From Nocardia exalbida NBRC 100660 (GTDB taxonomy: Bacteria; Actinomycetota; Actinomycetes; Mycobacteriales; Mycobacteriaceae): DNA of 34,118 bases. Numbering within the stretch: position 1 is the first letter of the stretch; each line of letters begins with the position of its first letter. Of this stretch, positions 25,407 through 33,942 are shown one piece after another. The stretch spans positions 1 to 34,118 of the forward strand of contig NZ_BAFZ01000044.1 in assembly GCF_000308575.1 (NCBI RefSeq). The letters run 5' to 3'. The position numbers and the translations under genes were made by a program. The notes under the pieces are model-generated. The model did not search any database and was not told the origin of the DNA. It worked only from the letters and a program-made list of their open reading frames with translations.

Positions 25407-27830
25407 ATGTCGATTACCGTGCAGGCTTCGGGCGCCACCGGACTGACCGCGGCCGAGGTCGAGCAACGTCGCCGCGACGGGCTGACCAACGACGTCCCCG
25501 ATCGGGCCAGCCGCTCGGTCCGCGACATCGTGCGCGCGAACGTCTTCACCCGGATCAACGCCATCCTCGGGGTTCTTTTCGTCCTGGTGCTGGCCACCGG
25601 ATCGATCATCGACGGCATGTTCGGCCTGCTGATCGTCGCCAACAGCGCGGTCGGCATCATCCAGGAGATCCGCGCCAAGCGCACGCTCGACGAGCTGGCC
25701 ATCGTCAGCCAGGCCAAGCCAACGGTCCGCCGGGACGGCACGGCGGTCGAGGTCGCGCCGCACGACGTGGTGCTCGACGACCTGATCGAGCTCGGGCCGG
25801 GCGACCAGATCGTGGTGGACGGCGCGGTCGAGGAGTCCGCGCAGCTCGAGGTGGACGAGTCGTTGCTCACCGGCGAGGCCGATCCGGTCGACAAGGCGGT
25901 CGGCGCCACGGTGATGTCGGGCAGCTACGTGGTGTCCGGGTCCGGCGCGTACCGCGCCACCAAGGTCGGCCGGGACGCCTACGCGGCGCGGCTGGCGGAG
26001 GAGGCGAGCAAGTTCACCCTGGTGCACTCCGAGCTACGCAGCGGTATCGACAAGATCTTGAAGTTCATCACCTACCTGCTGATCCCGGCGGGCCTGCTGA
26101 GCATCTACAACCAGCTCGTCTCGAGCAAGGAGTCCTGGCGTCCCGCGCTCACCGGGATGGTGGCCGCGCTGGTGCCGATGGTGCCCGAGGGGCTGGTGCT
26201 GATGACCTCGATAGCGTTCGCGGTCGGCGTGGTGCGGCTGGGCAGGCGCCAGTGCCTGGTCCAGGAGTTGCCCGCGATCGAGGGCCTGGCCCGCGTGGAC
26301 GTGGTGTGCGCGGACAAGACCGGCACGCTGACCGAGAACGGCATGCGGCTGTCGGACCTGAAGACCCTGGACACCTTCGACGACGCCGAGGTACGCGCCG
26401 CGCTGGCCGCGCTCGCCGCCGACGATCCGCGCCCGAACGCGAGCGTCCAGGCCATCGTCGAGGCCTTGCCGGACGGTCCCGGCTGGCGCCGCACCGCCGT
26501 CGCGCCGTTCTCCTCGGCCAAGAAATGGAGCGGCTGCTCCTACGGCGAGCACGGCGACTGGCTGCTCGGCGCGCCGGACGTGCTGCTGGACCCGGACTCC
26601 GCGGACGCGCGGGTGGCCGAGGAACTGGGCGCCTCCGGTCTGCGCGTGCTGTTGCTGGCACGCGGCGACCGTGCGGTGGACGCGGCTGACGCTCCCGGCG
26701 TCGTGCGGCCCGCCGCGCTGGTCGTGCTGGAACAGAAGGTCCGGCCCGACGCCCGCGACACACTCGAGTACTTCGCGAGCCAGGAGGTCTCGATCAAGGT
26801 CATCTCCGGCGACAACGCCGTGTCGGTCGGCGCGGTGGCCTCCTCGCTCGACCTGCCCGGCGGCGATCACCCGATCGACGCGCGGGAACTGCCGGAGGAC
26901 CGCGATGGGCTGGCCGGCGTGCTGGACCGCAACACCACCTTCGGCCGGGTCCGTCCGGACCAGAAGCGGGCCATGGTGTCCGCCTTGCAGTCACGCGGGC
27001 ACACCGTGGCGATGACCGGTGACGGTGTCAACGACGTTCTCGCGTTGAAGGATTCGGATATCGGCGTGGCCATGGGTTCGGGCAGCCCCGCGACCAGGGC
27101 GGTGGCGCAGATCGTCCTGCTGGACAACAAGTTCGCCACCTTGCCCTATGTGGTCGGGGAGGGACGCCGGGTGATCGGCAACATCGAGCGCGTCTCGAAT
27201 CTGTTCCTCACCAAGACCGTCTACTCCGTCCTGCTCGCCTTCTTGGTCGGGATCGCCGGTGTCGGGTCCCAGATCTTCGACTACGAGCCCATCGCCTACC
27301 CGTTCCTGCCGCGCCACGTCACCATCGCGGCCTGGTTCACCATCGGCATCCCGGCGTTCATCCTCTCGCTCGCGCCCAACAACGAGCGCGCCCGCACGGG
27401 CTTCGTCGGACGGGTCATGCGACTGGCCATCCCGTCGGGCGCGGTGATCGGCGCGGCCACCTTTGTCGCGTACCTGATCGCCTACGCCGGACCGGACGCG
27501 AGCGAGGAGCAGAAGGTCCAGGCGGGCACCACCGCCCTCATCACCCTGATCATGATCGCGGTGTGGGTGCTGGCCATCGTGGCGCGTCCGTACGTCTGGT
27601 GGAAGGTGGTCCTGATCGCGGCGTCGGTGGCGGCGTACGTCTTCTTGTTCACCGTTCCCTTCACCCGCGAGTTCTTCAAACTCGACCCCTCCAACCCGGC
27701 GCTCACCGGCGCGGCGGTGGCCTGCGGCGTGGTGGGCATCGTGCTGGTCGAGGTCGCGTGGTGGGTGAGCGCGGTGCTGCTCGGCGACAAGCGGCAACTG
27801 CTGCCGAGCTCGCCCGGCGGAGCCGCCTGA
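25407..27830 (+). CDS. ctpE: Cation-transporting P-type ATPase CtpE
   Basis: An 807-residue membrane ATPase closely resembling mycobacterial CtpE, described there as a calcium uptake pump. It shows LLTGEADP (actuator domain), [10 protein letters not shown] in the membrane core, the phosphorylation site CADKTGTLT with Asp303, and [25 protein letters not shown] near residue 537. Membrane segments lie at about 45-85, 215-285 and 590-790 in the usual pattern. Heavy-metal binding domains and CPC motifs are absent, which argues against copper or zinc export. ATG 25407 is preferred because the homologous N-terminus follows; TTG 25386 would add seven residues. The transcript is probably leaderless. 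Confidence 0.9.
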   Translation: MSITVQASGATGLTAAEVEQRRRDGLTNDVPDRASRSVRDIVRANVFTRINAILGVLFVLVLATGSIIDGMFGLLIVANSAVGIIQEIRAKRTLDELAIVSQAKPTVRRDGTAVEVAPHDVVLDDLIELGPGDQIVVDGAVEESAQLEVDESLLTGEADPVDKAVGATVMSGSYVVSGSGAYRATKVGRDAYAARLAEEASKFTLVHSELRSGIDKILKFITYLLIPAGLLSIYNQLVSSKESWRPALTGMVAALVPMVPEGLVLMTSIAFAVGVVRLGRRQCLVQELPAIEGLARVDVVCADKTGTLTENGMRLSDLKTLDTFDDAEVRAALAALAADDPRPNASVQAIVEALPDGPGWRRTAVAPFSSAKKWSGCSYGEHGDWLLGAPDVLLDPDSADARVAEELGASGLRVLLLARGDRAVDAADAPGVVRPAALVVLEQKVRPDARDTLEYFASQEVSIKVISGDNAVSVGAVASSLDLPGGDHPIDARELPEDRDGLAGVLDRNTTFGRVRPDQKRAMVSALQSRGHTVAMTGDGVNDVLALKDSDIGVAMGSGSPATRAVAQIVLLDNKFATLPYVVGEGRRVIGNIERVSNLFLTKTVYSVLLAFLVGIAGVGSQIFDYEPIAYPFLPRHVTIAAWFTIGIPAFILSLAPNNERARTGFVGRVMRLAIPSGAVIGAATFVAYLIAYAGPDASEEQKVQAGTTALITLIMIAVWVLAIVARPYVWWKVVLIAASVAAYVFLFTVPFTREFFKLDPSNPALTGAAVACGVVGIVLVEVAWWVSAVLLGDKRQLLPSSPGGAA

Positions 27831-27911
27831 CAGACTGGACGCCTGACTAGCCGCGCCACGAGAAGCCTTGTGCGAAGCGGCCATTCAGAGTTGGAGTACC
27901 TTCTGGAGACT

Positions 27912-28730
27912 ATGGAGGTACTGCTGCACCAGATCGACGCGTTCGCCGACGCACCGTTCTCGGGCAACCCGGCCGCGGTGATGCCGCTCCCGTCCTGGCT
28001 CCCGGATGCGTTGCTGCAACAGCTGGCCGAGGAGAACAATCTCGCCGAGACCGCGTTCTATACATCGCAATTACCTCCCGAGGCGGGTATGCCGCCGGGT
28101 GAGTGGCCCGCTTTCCACCTGCGGTGGTTCACCCCGAGGGTGGAGGTCGCGCTGTGCGGGCACGCCACCCTGGCCAGCGCCGCGCAGATCCTGGCCGACC
28201 TGCATCCCGGCGAGGACCGGGTGAGTTTCTACACGCGCAGCGGCTGGCTGCACGTCGACCGCACCGACGACGACGAGTTCGTCCTCGACCTGCCGGTGGT
28301 GCCGAGCATCCCGGTTCGGCCCGATCCGGCGCTCGTCGCGGCGCTCGGCGTGCGTCCGGTGGCCGCGTACTCCGGCGCCGACGAGGTGATCGTCGTGGCG
28401 ACAGAACAGGAGGTGCGCGATGCCGCGCCCGTGCTGTCGGCGTTCCCCGCCCTGCCGCGCGCCGCGATCGTCACCGCGCCCGGCGACTCGGTCGATTTCG
28501 TCTCCCGTTTCTTCGGCCCCGGCGTGGGCGTTCCGGAGGATCCGGTGACCGGATCCGCGCACGCCCAGCTGGTGCCGCTGTGGAGCGAGCAGCTCGGCCG
28601 CACCGAACTACACGCCAGGCAGCTCTCCCGCCGCGGCGGAAGCCTGCGCTGCGAACTGGCGGGCGACCGGGTGCTGCTGTTCGGGCGCTGCCGCCGCTAC
28701 CTCGACGGCGTCGTCACCCTGCCGGACTGA
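27912..28730 (+). CDS. PhzF-family isomerase-like protein
   Basis: A 272-residue cytoplasmic protein of the PhzF superfamily (diaminopimelate epimerase fold). It shows QIDAFADAPFSGNPAAV at the start, the conserved catalytic Glu46 in ENNLAETAF, the core RWFTPRVEVALCGHATLA and EDPVTGSAHAQL near residue 215. PhzF itself isomerises a phenazine precursor, but no phenazine genes are near, so the substrate is unknown. ATG 27912 fits the family start; GGAG precedes it at a short distance (three bases) and TACCTT (27897-27902) may be the -10 box. It follows ctpE by 81 bases on the same strand. Confidence 0.85.
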   Translation: MEVLLHQIDAFADAPFSGNPAAVMPLPSWLPDALLQQLAEENNLAETAFYTSQLPPEAGMPPGEWPAFHLRWFTPRVEVALCGHATLASAAQILADLHPGEDRVSFYTRSGWLHVDRTDDDEFVLDLPVVPSIPVRPDPALVAALGVRPVAAYSGADEVIVVATEQEVRDAAPVLSAFPALPRAAIVTAPGDSVDFVSRFFGPGVGVPEDPVTGSAHAQLVPLWSEQLGRTELHARQLSRRGGSLRCELAGDRVLLFGRCRRYLDGVVTLPD

Positions 28731-28745
28731 GCGCCCGGCCGCTCA
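28728..28745. terminator. Inverted repeat spanning the stop codons of two convergent genes
   Basis: TGAGCG-CCCGGC-CGCTCA contains the TGA of the PhzF-like gene (28728-28730) and, on the other strand, the TGA of the membrane protein gene (28743-28745). Only 12 bases lie between the two genes. The 6-pair hairpin may be a weak shared terminator. Confidence 0.4.
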
Positions 28746-29408
28746 CGGTTGCGGAACCGGTCCGTCGTCGGGGCCGGGCAGGACGACGTCGCGGTAATCG
28801 GGCAGCAGCGCAACCACCGCGAAGCTGCCCGCCACCGCGTCGGCGGGAAGCGCCTGGACCGCGCGGATGCCGTTGCGCCCGGCCAGGTCCCGCAACTGCG
28901 CCGAGGACCCCCGGACGACGAGTCCGACGACGCAGCCGCAGCCGTCCCGGAGCCGGGCGGCGGAGTACTCCACCACGCGGGCGGAACGGTCGTCGGCGGG
29001 GCGGGGGAGCAGCCAGGCCGCGTCCCGCGCCGAATCCACCGCCGCGGCCGCACCTTCCGGGACGGGCACGGTTACCAAGGGCGTCTGCACGCGGGGGACC
29101 GGCACCCGGTAGAGCACCTGGGAGATCCGCAATCCGCCGCTGTGCGCCGGAATCTGCTCGGGGGCCAGCGGTTCGGTGAACGACACCAGTGCCCAGCGGG
29201 GTTCCTCGCCGCCCGCCTCCAGCGAATCACGGGACCGGTCGAGGTAATCCGTGACCTGCTCACCCCGGTCGGGCCCGAGCCGGTCGGTGCCCGGCGCGGT
29301 GCGATACGGCGGATGCAGCGCGCCCAGCGCGTAGATCAGCGCCATCAGCGCGACCACCGCCGCGGCGAGGAAGATACCGCGCCGCGGCGGCAGCCGGCGG
29401 TCAGACAT
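28743..29408 (-). CDS. Membrane-anchored protein of unknown function
   Basis: A 221-residue protein I do not recognise. It has a basic N-terminus (SDRRLPPRR), one hydrophobic segment at about residues 12-30 and a large extracytoplasmic part, so it looks like an N-terminally anchored envelope protein. The outer part contains [13 protein letters not shown] near residue 155, a CxC pair that could form a disulfide or bind metal, and a Pro/Asp-rich end. It is the last gene of the lspA operon, and its ATG lies inside the pseudouridine synthase gene (8-base overlap), so it is translationally coupled. Confidence 0.75.
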   Translation of the reverse strand: MSDRRLPPRRGIFLAAAVVALMALIYALGALHPPYRTAPGTDRLGPDRGEQVTDYLDRSRDSLEAGGEEPRWALVSFTEPLAPEQIPAHSGGLRISQVLYRVPVPRVQTPLVTVPVPEGAAAAVDSARDAAWLLPRPADDRSARVVEYSAARLRDGCGCVVGLVVRGSSAQLRDLAGRNGIRAVQALPADAVAGSFAVVALLPDYRDVVLPGPDDGPVPQP

Positions 29409-30327
29409 CGCGCAGGACGTCCAGCGCGTGTTTCAGGTCGTCCGGGTACTCGCTGGTGATCTCCAGGTAGCGGCCGTCGGCGGGATGCTGGAAGCCCAGC
29501 GACCGGGCGTGCAGCCACTGGCGTTGCAGTCCGAGCCGCTCGGCCAGGCGCGGGTCCGCGCCGTAGGTGAGATCGCCGCAGCAGGGGTGGCGGATCGCGG
29601 AGAAGTGCACCCGGATCTGATGGGTGCGGCCGGTCTCCAGATGGATGTCCAGCAGGCTGGCCGAATGGAACGCCTCGACGGTGTCGTAGTGGGTGACACT
29701 GGGCCGTCCGTCGGCGGTGACGGCGAACTTCCAGTCGTTGCCGCGGGCCCGGCCGATCGGGGCGTCGATCGTGCCGCTGCTCGGGTCGGGATGGCCCTGC
29801 ACCACGGCGTGGTAGCGCTTGTCGACCGTGCGCTGCTTGAACGCGCGCTTGAGCATCGTGTACGCATGCTCGGACTGGGCGACCACCATCACGCCGGAGG
29901 TGCCGACATCCAAGCGGTGCACGATGCCCTGCCGTTCGTGCGCGCCCGAGGTGGAGATGCGGTATCCGGCCGCGGCGAGCCCGCCCACGACGGTCGGCCC
30001 GCTCCAGCCGACACCGGTGTGCGCGGCCACGCCGACCGGCTTGTCCACCGCGACGATGTCGTCGTCGGCGTAGAGGATCTTCATCCCCTCCACCGGTTCG
30101 GCCTCGATGGTCAATTCTCGCTTCGGCTCGGGGAAGATCACCTCGAGCCAGGCGCCCGCGGTGAGCCGGTCGGACTTGCCCGCGGCGACGCCGTCGAGCT
30201 GCACCGAGCCCTCCTCGGCGAGCGCGGCCACCGCGGTGCGGGACAGGCCGAGCAGGCGGGCCAGGCCCGCGTCGACGCGCATGCCGTCGAGCCCGTCGGG
30301 GACGGGCATGGTCCTGGTCTCCCTCAT
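29401..30327 (-). CDS. RluA-family ribosomal large-subunit pseudouridine synthase
   Basis: Converts specific uridines of 23S rRNA to pseudouridine. The 308-residue protein has an N-terminal S4 RNA-binding domain (about 10-75, [24 protein letters not shown]) and the catalytic domain with [10 protein letters not shown] near residue 95. [18 protein letters not shown] follows with catalytic Asp140, then [11 protein letters not shown] and WLHARSLGF. The RLD motif and domain order are those of the RluC/RluD group; the exact uridines cannot be told. ATG 30327 overlaps the lspA stop as ATGA. The lspA-synthase order matches M. tuberculosis Rv1539-Rv1540. Confidence 0.92.
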   Translation of the reverse strand: MRETRTMPVPDGLDGMRVDAGLARLLGLSRTAVAALAEEGSVQLDGVAAGKSDRLTAGAWLEVIFPEPKRELTIEAEPVEGMKILYADDDIVAVDKPVGVAAHTGVGWSGPTVVGGLAAAGYRISTSGAHERQGIVHRLDVGTSGVMVVAQSEHAYTMLKRAFKQRTVDKRYHAVVQGHPDPSSGTIDAPIGRARGNDWKFAVTADGRPSVTHYDTVEAFHSASLLDIHLETGRTHQIRVHFSAIRHPCCGDLTYGADPRLAERLGLQRQWLHARSLGFQHPADGRYLEITSEYPDDLKHALDVLRDV

Positions 30328-30911
30328 GCCGCGCTGCCCTCGCTCGCGTCGCCGGGCTTGCCGTGACCGACCCGGGTGCCGTTGGGTTCGAAGCCGAACA
30401 CGGTGAGCGCGACCAGCAGGATCGCGCCGCAGACGATGGCCGAGTCCGCGACGTTGAACACCGGCCACCAGCCGATCGCGACGAAGTCCACCACGTGGCC
30501 CTGCAGCGGGCCCGGCGCGCGGAACAACCGGTCCATCAGGTTGCCGAGCGCCCCGCCGAGCACCATGCCCAGACCGATCGCCCACCCCAGCGAGCGCAAG
30601 GTGCGGCCGATGCGCACCACTCCGACGACGACGGCGGCGGCGACCAGGGTGAGCAGCCAGGTCATGCCGGTGGCCATGGAGAACGCCGCGCCCGGATTGC
30701 GCACCAGGCTCAGGCGCGCGACGTCACCGATGATCGACACCGGGTCGCCCGGCGTCAGTTTCGCGACCGCGATGGTCTTGGTGAGCAGATCCAGGCCCAG
30801 CACCACCGCGGCGAGAACGAGCAGCGTCCGCAGGCGCTGCGGTGGAGCAGGCTCGGTCGTCGGATCGGCGGTGTTTGCTGGGTTTTCCTCGGGCGGCCCG
30901 TCGTCACTCAC
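30324..30911 (-). CDS. lspA: Lipoprotein signal peptidase LspA
   Basis: A membrane aspartic peptidase that removes the signal peptide of lipoproteins after lipid attachment. The 195 residues have a polar N-terminal tail (about 28 residues, long as in mycobacteria) and four hydrophobic segments. The conserved blocks are [14 protein letters not shown] near 69, [11 protein letters not shown] with Asp127, [21 protein letters not shown] with Asp142 and Asp156. GTG 30911 gives an N-terminus of mycobacterial length; ATG 30923 would add four residues. Three predicted lipoproteins are encoded in the neighbouring 3 kb and another at 23092. Confidence 0.93.
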   Translation of the reverse strand: MSDDGPPEENPANTADPTTEPAPPQRLRTLLVLAAVVLGLDLLTKTIAVAKLTPGDPVSIIGDVARLSLVRNPGAAFSMATGMTWLLTLVAAAVVVGVVRIGRTLRSLGWAIGLGMVLGGALGNLMDRLFRAPGPLQGHVVDFVAIGWWPVFNVADSAIVCGAILLVALTVFGFEPNGTRVGHGKPGDASEGSAA

Positions 30912-31045
30912 GCCGACTATCATCTCTCGAGCCCGATCGGGCCCGGTGCGCGCGTCCGATTGCCCGGCCCGCGCCCGGCGGACGGCGCGTGGCACGCCGA
31001 CCGGCGCACACTCGGATGTCCCAGCTGACACTCAGGAAGCGGTCG

Positions 31046-31051
31046 TACGCT
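31046..31051 (+). promoter_or_regulatory. Candidate leaderless promoter of the lipoprotein pair
   Basis: TACGCT at 31046-31051 ends seven bases before GTG 31059, identical in sequence and spacing to the pgeF promoter candidate. CTGACA (31025-31030) is a possible -35 but the 15-base spacer is short. No ribosome site precedes the GTG. Confidence 0.45.
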
Positions 31052-31058
31052 GTTGCTC

Positions 31059-32024
31059 GTGACGGTGTTGTCTTCCCCCCGCCTTCATCGGAGCCCGGGC
31101 TCTGCCCGGAGCGCACGCTCGGGCGTGCTGCTCATGGTGCTCGCGGTCGGGCTTTCGGCCTTCGGCGTCGGTTGCGGCGACGGCGCGGAGTCGAGCGGTG
31201 AGGCCGACGGAACGGAGCCGCTGGGAATCGGCAAGGAAGTGACCGTGCCGATCGCGGCCGCGGTCGCCACGGTCGAATCGGCCGGTGCGGAACCGCGTTC
31301 GCTGCTGCGGCCGGAGTATCCGGCCGGCACCGTGCAGCGGGTCACGCTCTATACCGCCCACCACATCGAACAGCAGATCGATGAACAGCCCAAGCGCGAC
31401 TTCTCCACCCCGGCGCTGACCATTCCGATGACCGCGCAGACCACCGCGGACGGCATCGATCTGACCCTCGGCACGGTCACCTCACCGGACCCGACGATGG
31501 CCAAAGCGCTCACCAAGATCGGTGGCTCGCACGCGGGCTTCGACCTCAGCGATCTGGGCACGATCACCGCCCTGCGGCTCGAACCGGCCCCCGACGCGTC
31601 GAACACCGCGCGCGCCGCCCTCGAGCAGGCGTTCTACCAGGCCGTGTACCGGTCGATCGCGTTTCCCGACGAGCCCGTCGGCGAGGGCGCGGTGTGGACG
31701 GTGCGCCAGGAAGTGAGCAGCGGCGTCCTGCTCGACCAGGTGACCACCGCGACGCTGAGCAAACGCGACGGGGACCGGCTCACCATCGAACTGCACGTCA
31801 CCCAGAAGCCCAAGTCGCCGGTGTGGAACCTGCCGAACAACGCGGGCACGCTGGACATCCGGGACTACGTCATGGAGGGCGCGGGCACCATCACGGTGGA
31901 TCTCGGATTGCCGCTGCCGGTCGCCGGATCCATCACCGTCGGCGGGCATCAGGCCTACCGCGATCCGCACAGCGACAGCACGCTGCGCCAGACGCTCGAT
32001 ACGCAGGTGTCGTGGACCGAATGA
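31059..32024 (+). CDS. Lipoprotein of unknown function, first of a coupled pair
   Basis: A 321-residue exported protein that I cannot place in a family. The N-terminus is Arg-rich (to residue 20) and is followed by a hydrophobic stretch (22-37) and a lipobox-like FGVGC with Cys39. The mature part has no repeats or membrane segments; it looks like a beta-rich extracytoplasmic domain with TLYTAHHIEQQI near 105, GEGAVWTVRQEV near 210 and GTITVDLGLPLPVAG near 280. GTG 31059 is chosen for the promoter spacing; TTG 31053 is two codons upstream. Its stop overlaps the next lipoprotein start as ATGA, so the two products are probably made together. The gene is divergent from lspA. Confidence 0.75.
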   Translation: MTVLSSPRLHRSPGSARSARSGVLLMVLAVGLSAFGVGCGDGAESSGEADGTEPLGIGKEVTVPIAAAVATVESAGAEPRSLLRPEYPAGTVQRVTLYTAHHIEQQIDEQPKRDFSTPALTIPMTAQTTADGIDLTLGTVTSPDPTMAKALTKIGGSHAGFDLSDLGTITALRLEPAPDASNTARAALEQAFYQAVYRSIAFPDEPVGEGAVWTVRQEVSSGVLLDQVTTATLSKRDGDRLTIELHVTQKPKSPVWNLPNNAGTLDIRDYVMEGAGTITVDLGLPLPVAGSITVGGHQAYRDPHSDSTLRQTLDTQVSWTE

Positions 32025-32740
32025 CCCGTGCGTGCGCCCTGCCGTTCGCGGTGGCGTCCGTCGCGCTCCTCGTGGGCTGCGGGACCGCCGAGCCCGCCGA
32101 GCCGAAGGCGCACGAGCTGCCGCCGCTGGGGCCCACGGTGGCCGCGGTCCCGGTGACCGCCGCGCCCGAGACCGATTCCGCACGGCTGGCCGCCCGGCTC
32201 CTCGGCGACGCCGATCTGCCATCCGGTTTCACCGCGCTGCCGCCACGCGCTGCCACCGGCACCGCCTCGACCGCTACCTCGGCGACGAATCCGGCGGAAT
32301 GCGCGAAGGTACTCACTCCGCTCGGCGCGCAATACTCCGGCGCACTGGCTCAGGCCTCCACGCAATACGCCGGGCCGAATTTCTCCAGCATCGATATCGA
32401 CGCGGCGAGTTATCCGGCCGATTCGCTCCCGGCCGCGTTCTCGGCCGTGCAGGAGACGCTGCGCCGGTGCACGCGCTATTCCGGCGACGACGCCACCGAT
32501 ATCGCGGTGGACTACCGGATCGGCGGGCTCGCCCAGCCACCGGTCGGCGACGCCGCGGGCGCCTTCCAGGTGCGCGCCACCAGCGAGGGGCTCGCCCTCG
32601 GCTCGTCGGTCGCGATCGTCCAGGTGGGGAGCACGTTGCTACAGGTGGCGGTGACCGCGCCGGAGGCGGTGGACCCCGCCGTGCTCAGCGCGCTCACCGC
32701 GGCCCAGGCGCGTCGGCTGCAAGGCTCCGCGGGTCCCTGA
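32021..32740 (+). CDS. Lipoprotein of unknown function, second of a coupled pair
   Basis: A 239-residue exported protein. Its signal peptide MTRACALPFAVASVALLVGC ends in the lipobox LVGC with Cys20. A Pro/Ala-rich stretch precedes a domain starting near residue 50 (AARLLGDADLPSGFTALPP) with a conserved-looking Cys pair (PAECAKVL near 93 and LRRCTRYSG near 150) that may form a disulfide. The LLGDADLPSGF start resembles sensor-like domains of actinobacterial lipoproteins, but I cannot name the family. The start ATG lies in an ATGA overlap with the preceding lipoprotein gene. Confidence 0.78.
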   Translation: MTRACALPFAVASVALLVGCGTAEPAEPKAHELPPLGPTVAAVPVTAAPETDSARLAARLLGDADLPSGFTALPPRAATGTASTATSATNPAECAKVLTPLGAQYSGALAQASTQYAGPNFSSIDIDAASYPADSLPAAFSAVQETLRRCTRYSGDDATDIAVDYRIGGLAQPPVGDAAGAFQVRATSEGLALGSSVAIVQVGSTLLQVAVTAPEAVDPAVLSALTAAQARRLQGSAGP

Positions 32741-32747
32741 TTTCCGA

Positions 32748-32783
32748 CGATCCGGCCAATTGCGCGGATCGCGGGAATAGGCT
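32748..32783 (+). promoter_or_regulatory. Dyad and -10 candidate upstream of the VOC gene
   Basis: CGATCCG (32748-32754) and CGGATCG (32765-32771) form a 7+7 dyad with a 10-base centre GCCAATTGCG. TAGGCT at 32778-32783 fits the -10 consensus and would give a leader of about 33 bases with a GGAGG ribosome site. The dyad covers the expected -35 region, so it could be an operator, or the terminator of the lipoprotein pair. Confidence 0.4.
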
Positions 32784-32822
32784 CGACATGGTCCGACACA
32801 ACGCCTCGACCGGAGGTTCTCC

Positions 32823-33290
32823 ATGTCTGATGTCAAACCCGTTCCCGAGGGTTATCCGGTGGTCTCACCCGGGCTGGCCATCGACGGCGCGGCGGCGGCG
32901 ATCGATTTCTACAAGAACATTTTCGGCGCCACCGAACGTATGCGGATGCCCGGTCCGGACGGCAAGATCGCCCATTGCGAGCTGATGTTCGGCGATTCCG
33001 TCGTCATGCTCGGCGATCCGGCCCCGGATATGGACTTCCTCGACCCGAAGACGGTCGGCGGCACCCCCGTGAACCTGTACGTGTACGTCGAGGACGCCGA
33101 CGCCGCCTTCGCCGCCGCGCTGGCCGCGGGCGCCACGGAGCTCACGCCGATGACCAGCCAGTTCTACGGGGATCGCAGCGGCGCCTTCGAAGACCCGTGG
33201 GGGCACCGGTGGACCGTGGCCACCCATGTGGAGGACGTGCCGCCCGACGAGATGGACCGCCGGATGGCGGAGATGTTCGGCGGTTCCTGA
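32823..33290 (+). CDS. VOC-superfamily (PhnB/glyoxalase-like) protein
   Basis: A 155-residue cytoplasmic protein of the vicinal oxygen chelate fold, with two beta-alpha-beta-beta-beta modules. It shows PGLAIDGAAAAIDFYKNIFGATE at the start, GKIAHCELMFGDSVVMLGD near residue 48, and DRSGAFEDPWGHRWTVATHVEDV near 118. The PhnB-like subgroup often has no known substrate; metal ligands are not evident as a full set, so enzymatic activity is uncertain. GGAGG precedes the ATG by a good distance. It is convergent with the Rieske gene, 15 bases apart. Confidence 0.88.
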   Translation: MSDVKPVPEGYPVVSPGLAIDGAAAAIDFYKNIFGATERMRMPGPDGKIAHCELMFGDSVVMLGDPAPDMDFLDPKTVGGTPVNLYVYVEDADAAFAAALAAGATELTPMTSQFYGDRSGAFEDPWGHRWTVATHVEDVPPDEMDRRMAEMFGGS

Positions 33291-33305
33291 ACCCGGCCGA
33301 CCGGC

Positions 33306-33737
33306 TCACCCGGCGATCACCGAATCACCCGAGACCCGGACGGCGCGCGGCGCGAGGGGTTTGGTGGCCGGGCCGTTGACCACCGAGCCGTCCAACGCGA
33401 ACTTGCTGCCGTGGCAGGCGCAGTTGATGGTGCCGCCGGACACCGCCGCGACCTTGCATCCCGCGTGCGTGCACACCGCCGACAGTCCGACGAAGGTGCC
33501 CGCGCTGGGCTGGGTCACCACGGTGTCACCGGCGATCACGCCGCCGCCGACGGGGATGTCGGCCGTCTTGGCCAGCGTGTTCGCCTGCCGGTCCGCATCG
33601 GCGGGCCGGTCGCCCGGCGCGGGTGGGGGTTCGCTCTTGCCGGAGGTGGCGCAGGCGGTGACCGCCGCCGCGGCGGCGATGCCCGCCCCGGCGGCGACCA
33701 CACTGCGCCGGGTGCGGAGTTGTTCGTCGAGTGTCAT
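33306..33737 (-). CDS. Exported Rieske [2Fe-2S] lipoprotein
   Basis: A 143-residue protein with a twin-arginine-like signal (RTRRSVVAAGAG) that ends in a lipobox AVTAC with Cys29. It should therefore be folded with its cofactor in the cytoplasm, exported by Tat and lipid-anchored outside. A Pro/Asp-rich linker precedes the Rieske domain. The cluster ligands are CTHAGC (Cys89, His91) and CACHGS (Cys106, His109), with Cys94 and Cys108 placed for the disulfide seen in bc1-type Rieske proteins. No oxidase or cytochrome gene lies beside it, so the electron partner is unknown. The length is that of a stand-alone Rieske domain, not the three-helix QcrA. Confidence 0.9.
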   Translation of the reverse strand: MTLDEQLRTRRSVVAAGAGIAAAAAVTACATSGKSEPPPAPGDRPADADRQANTLAKTADIPVGGGVIAGDTVVTQPSAGTFVGLSAVCTHAGCKVAAVSGGTINCACHGSKFALDGSVVNGPATKPLAPRAVRVSGDSVIAG

Positions 33738-33891
33738 GTCGGGTTCCGTTCCGAAGGCGCGCGGCGCGGCGTTGTGCCGGTGCTGCTTCGCCTCGTCAAC
33801 GGAATAGGGCGGCTCTGCGGTTCAATCCGGTGTGCTCAGAGGTCGCTGCCCGGCGTGTCGCGGCGGGACGGCGGACCCAGGAGGGCGAGCA

Positions 33892-33932
33892 GCGGACCCG
33901 GACCCCCTCATCTGCCTTGTGGCCGGGTCCGC
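33892..33932. terminator. Probable terminator downstream of acs
   Basis: GCGGACCCGG (33892-33901) and CCGGGTCCGC (33923-33932) form a 10-pair perfect stem with a 21-base loop, just past the acs stop on the minus strand. The loop is long but no other hairpin is near. Confidence 0.55.
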
Positions 33933-33942
33933 CGCTCTGTGG

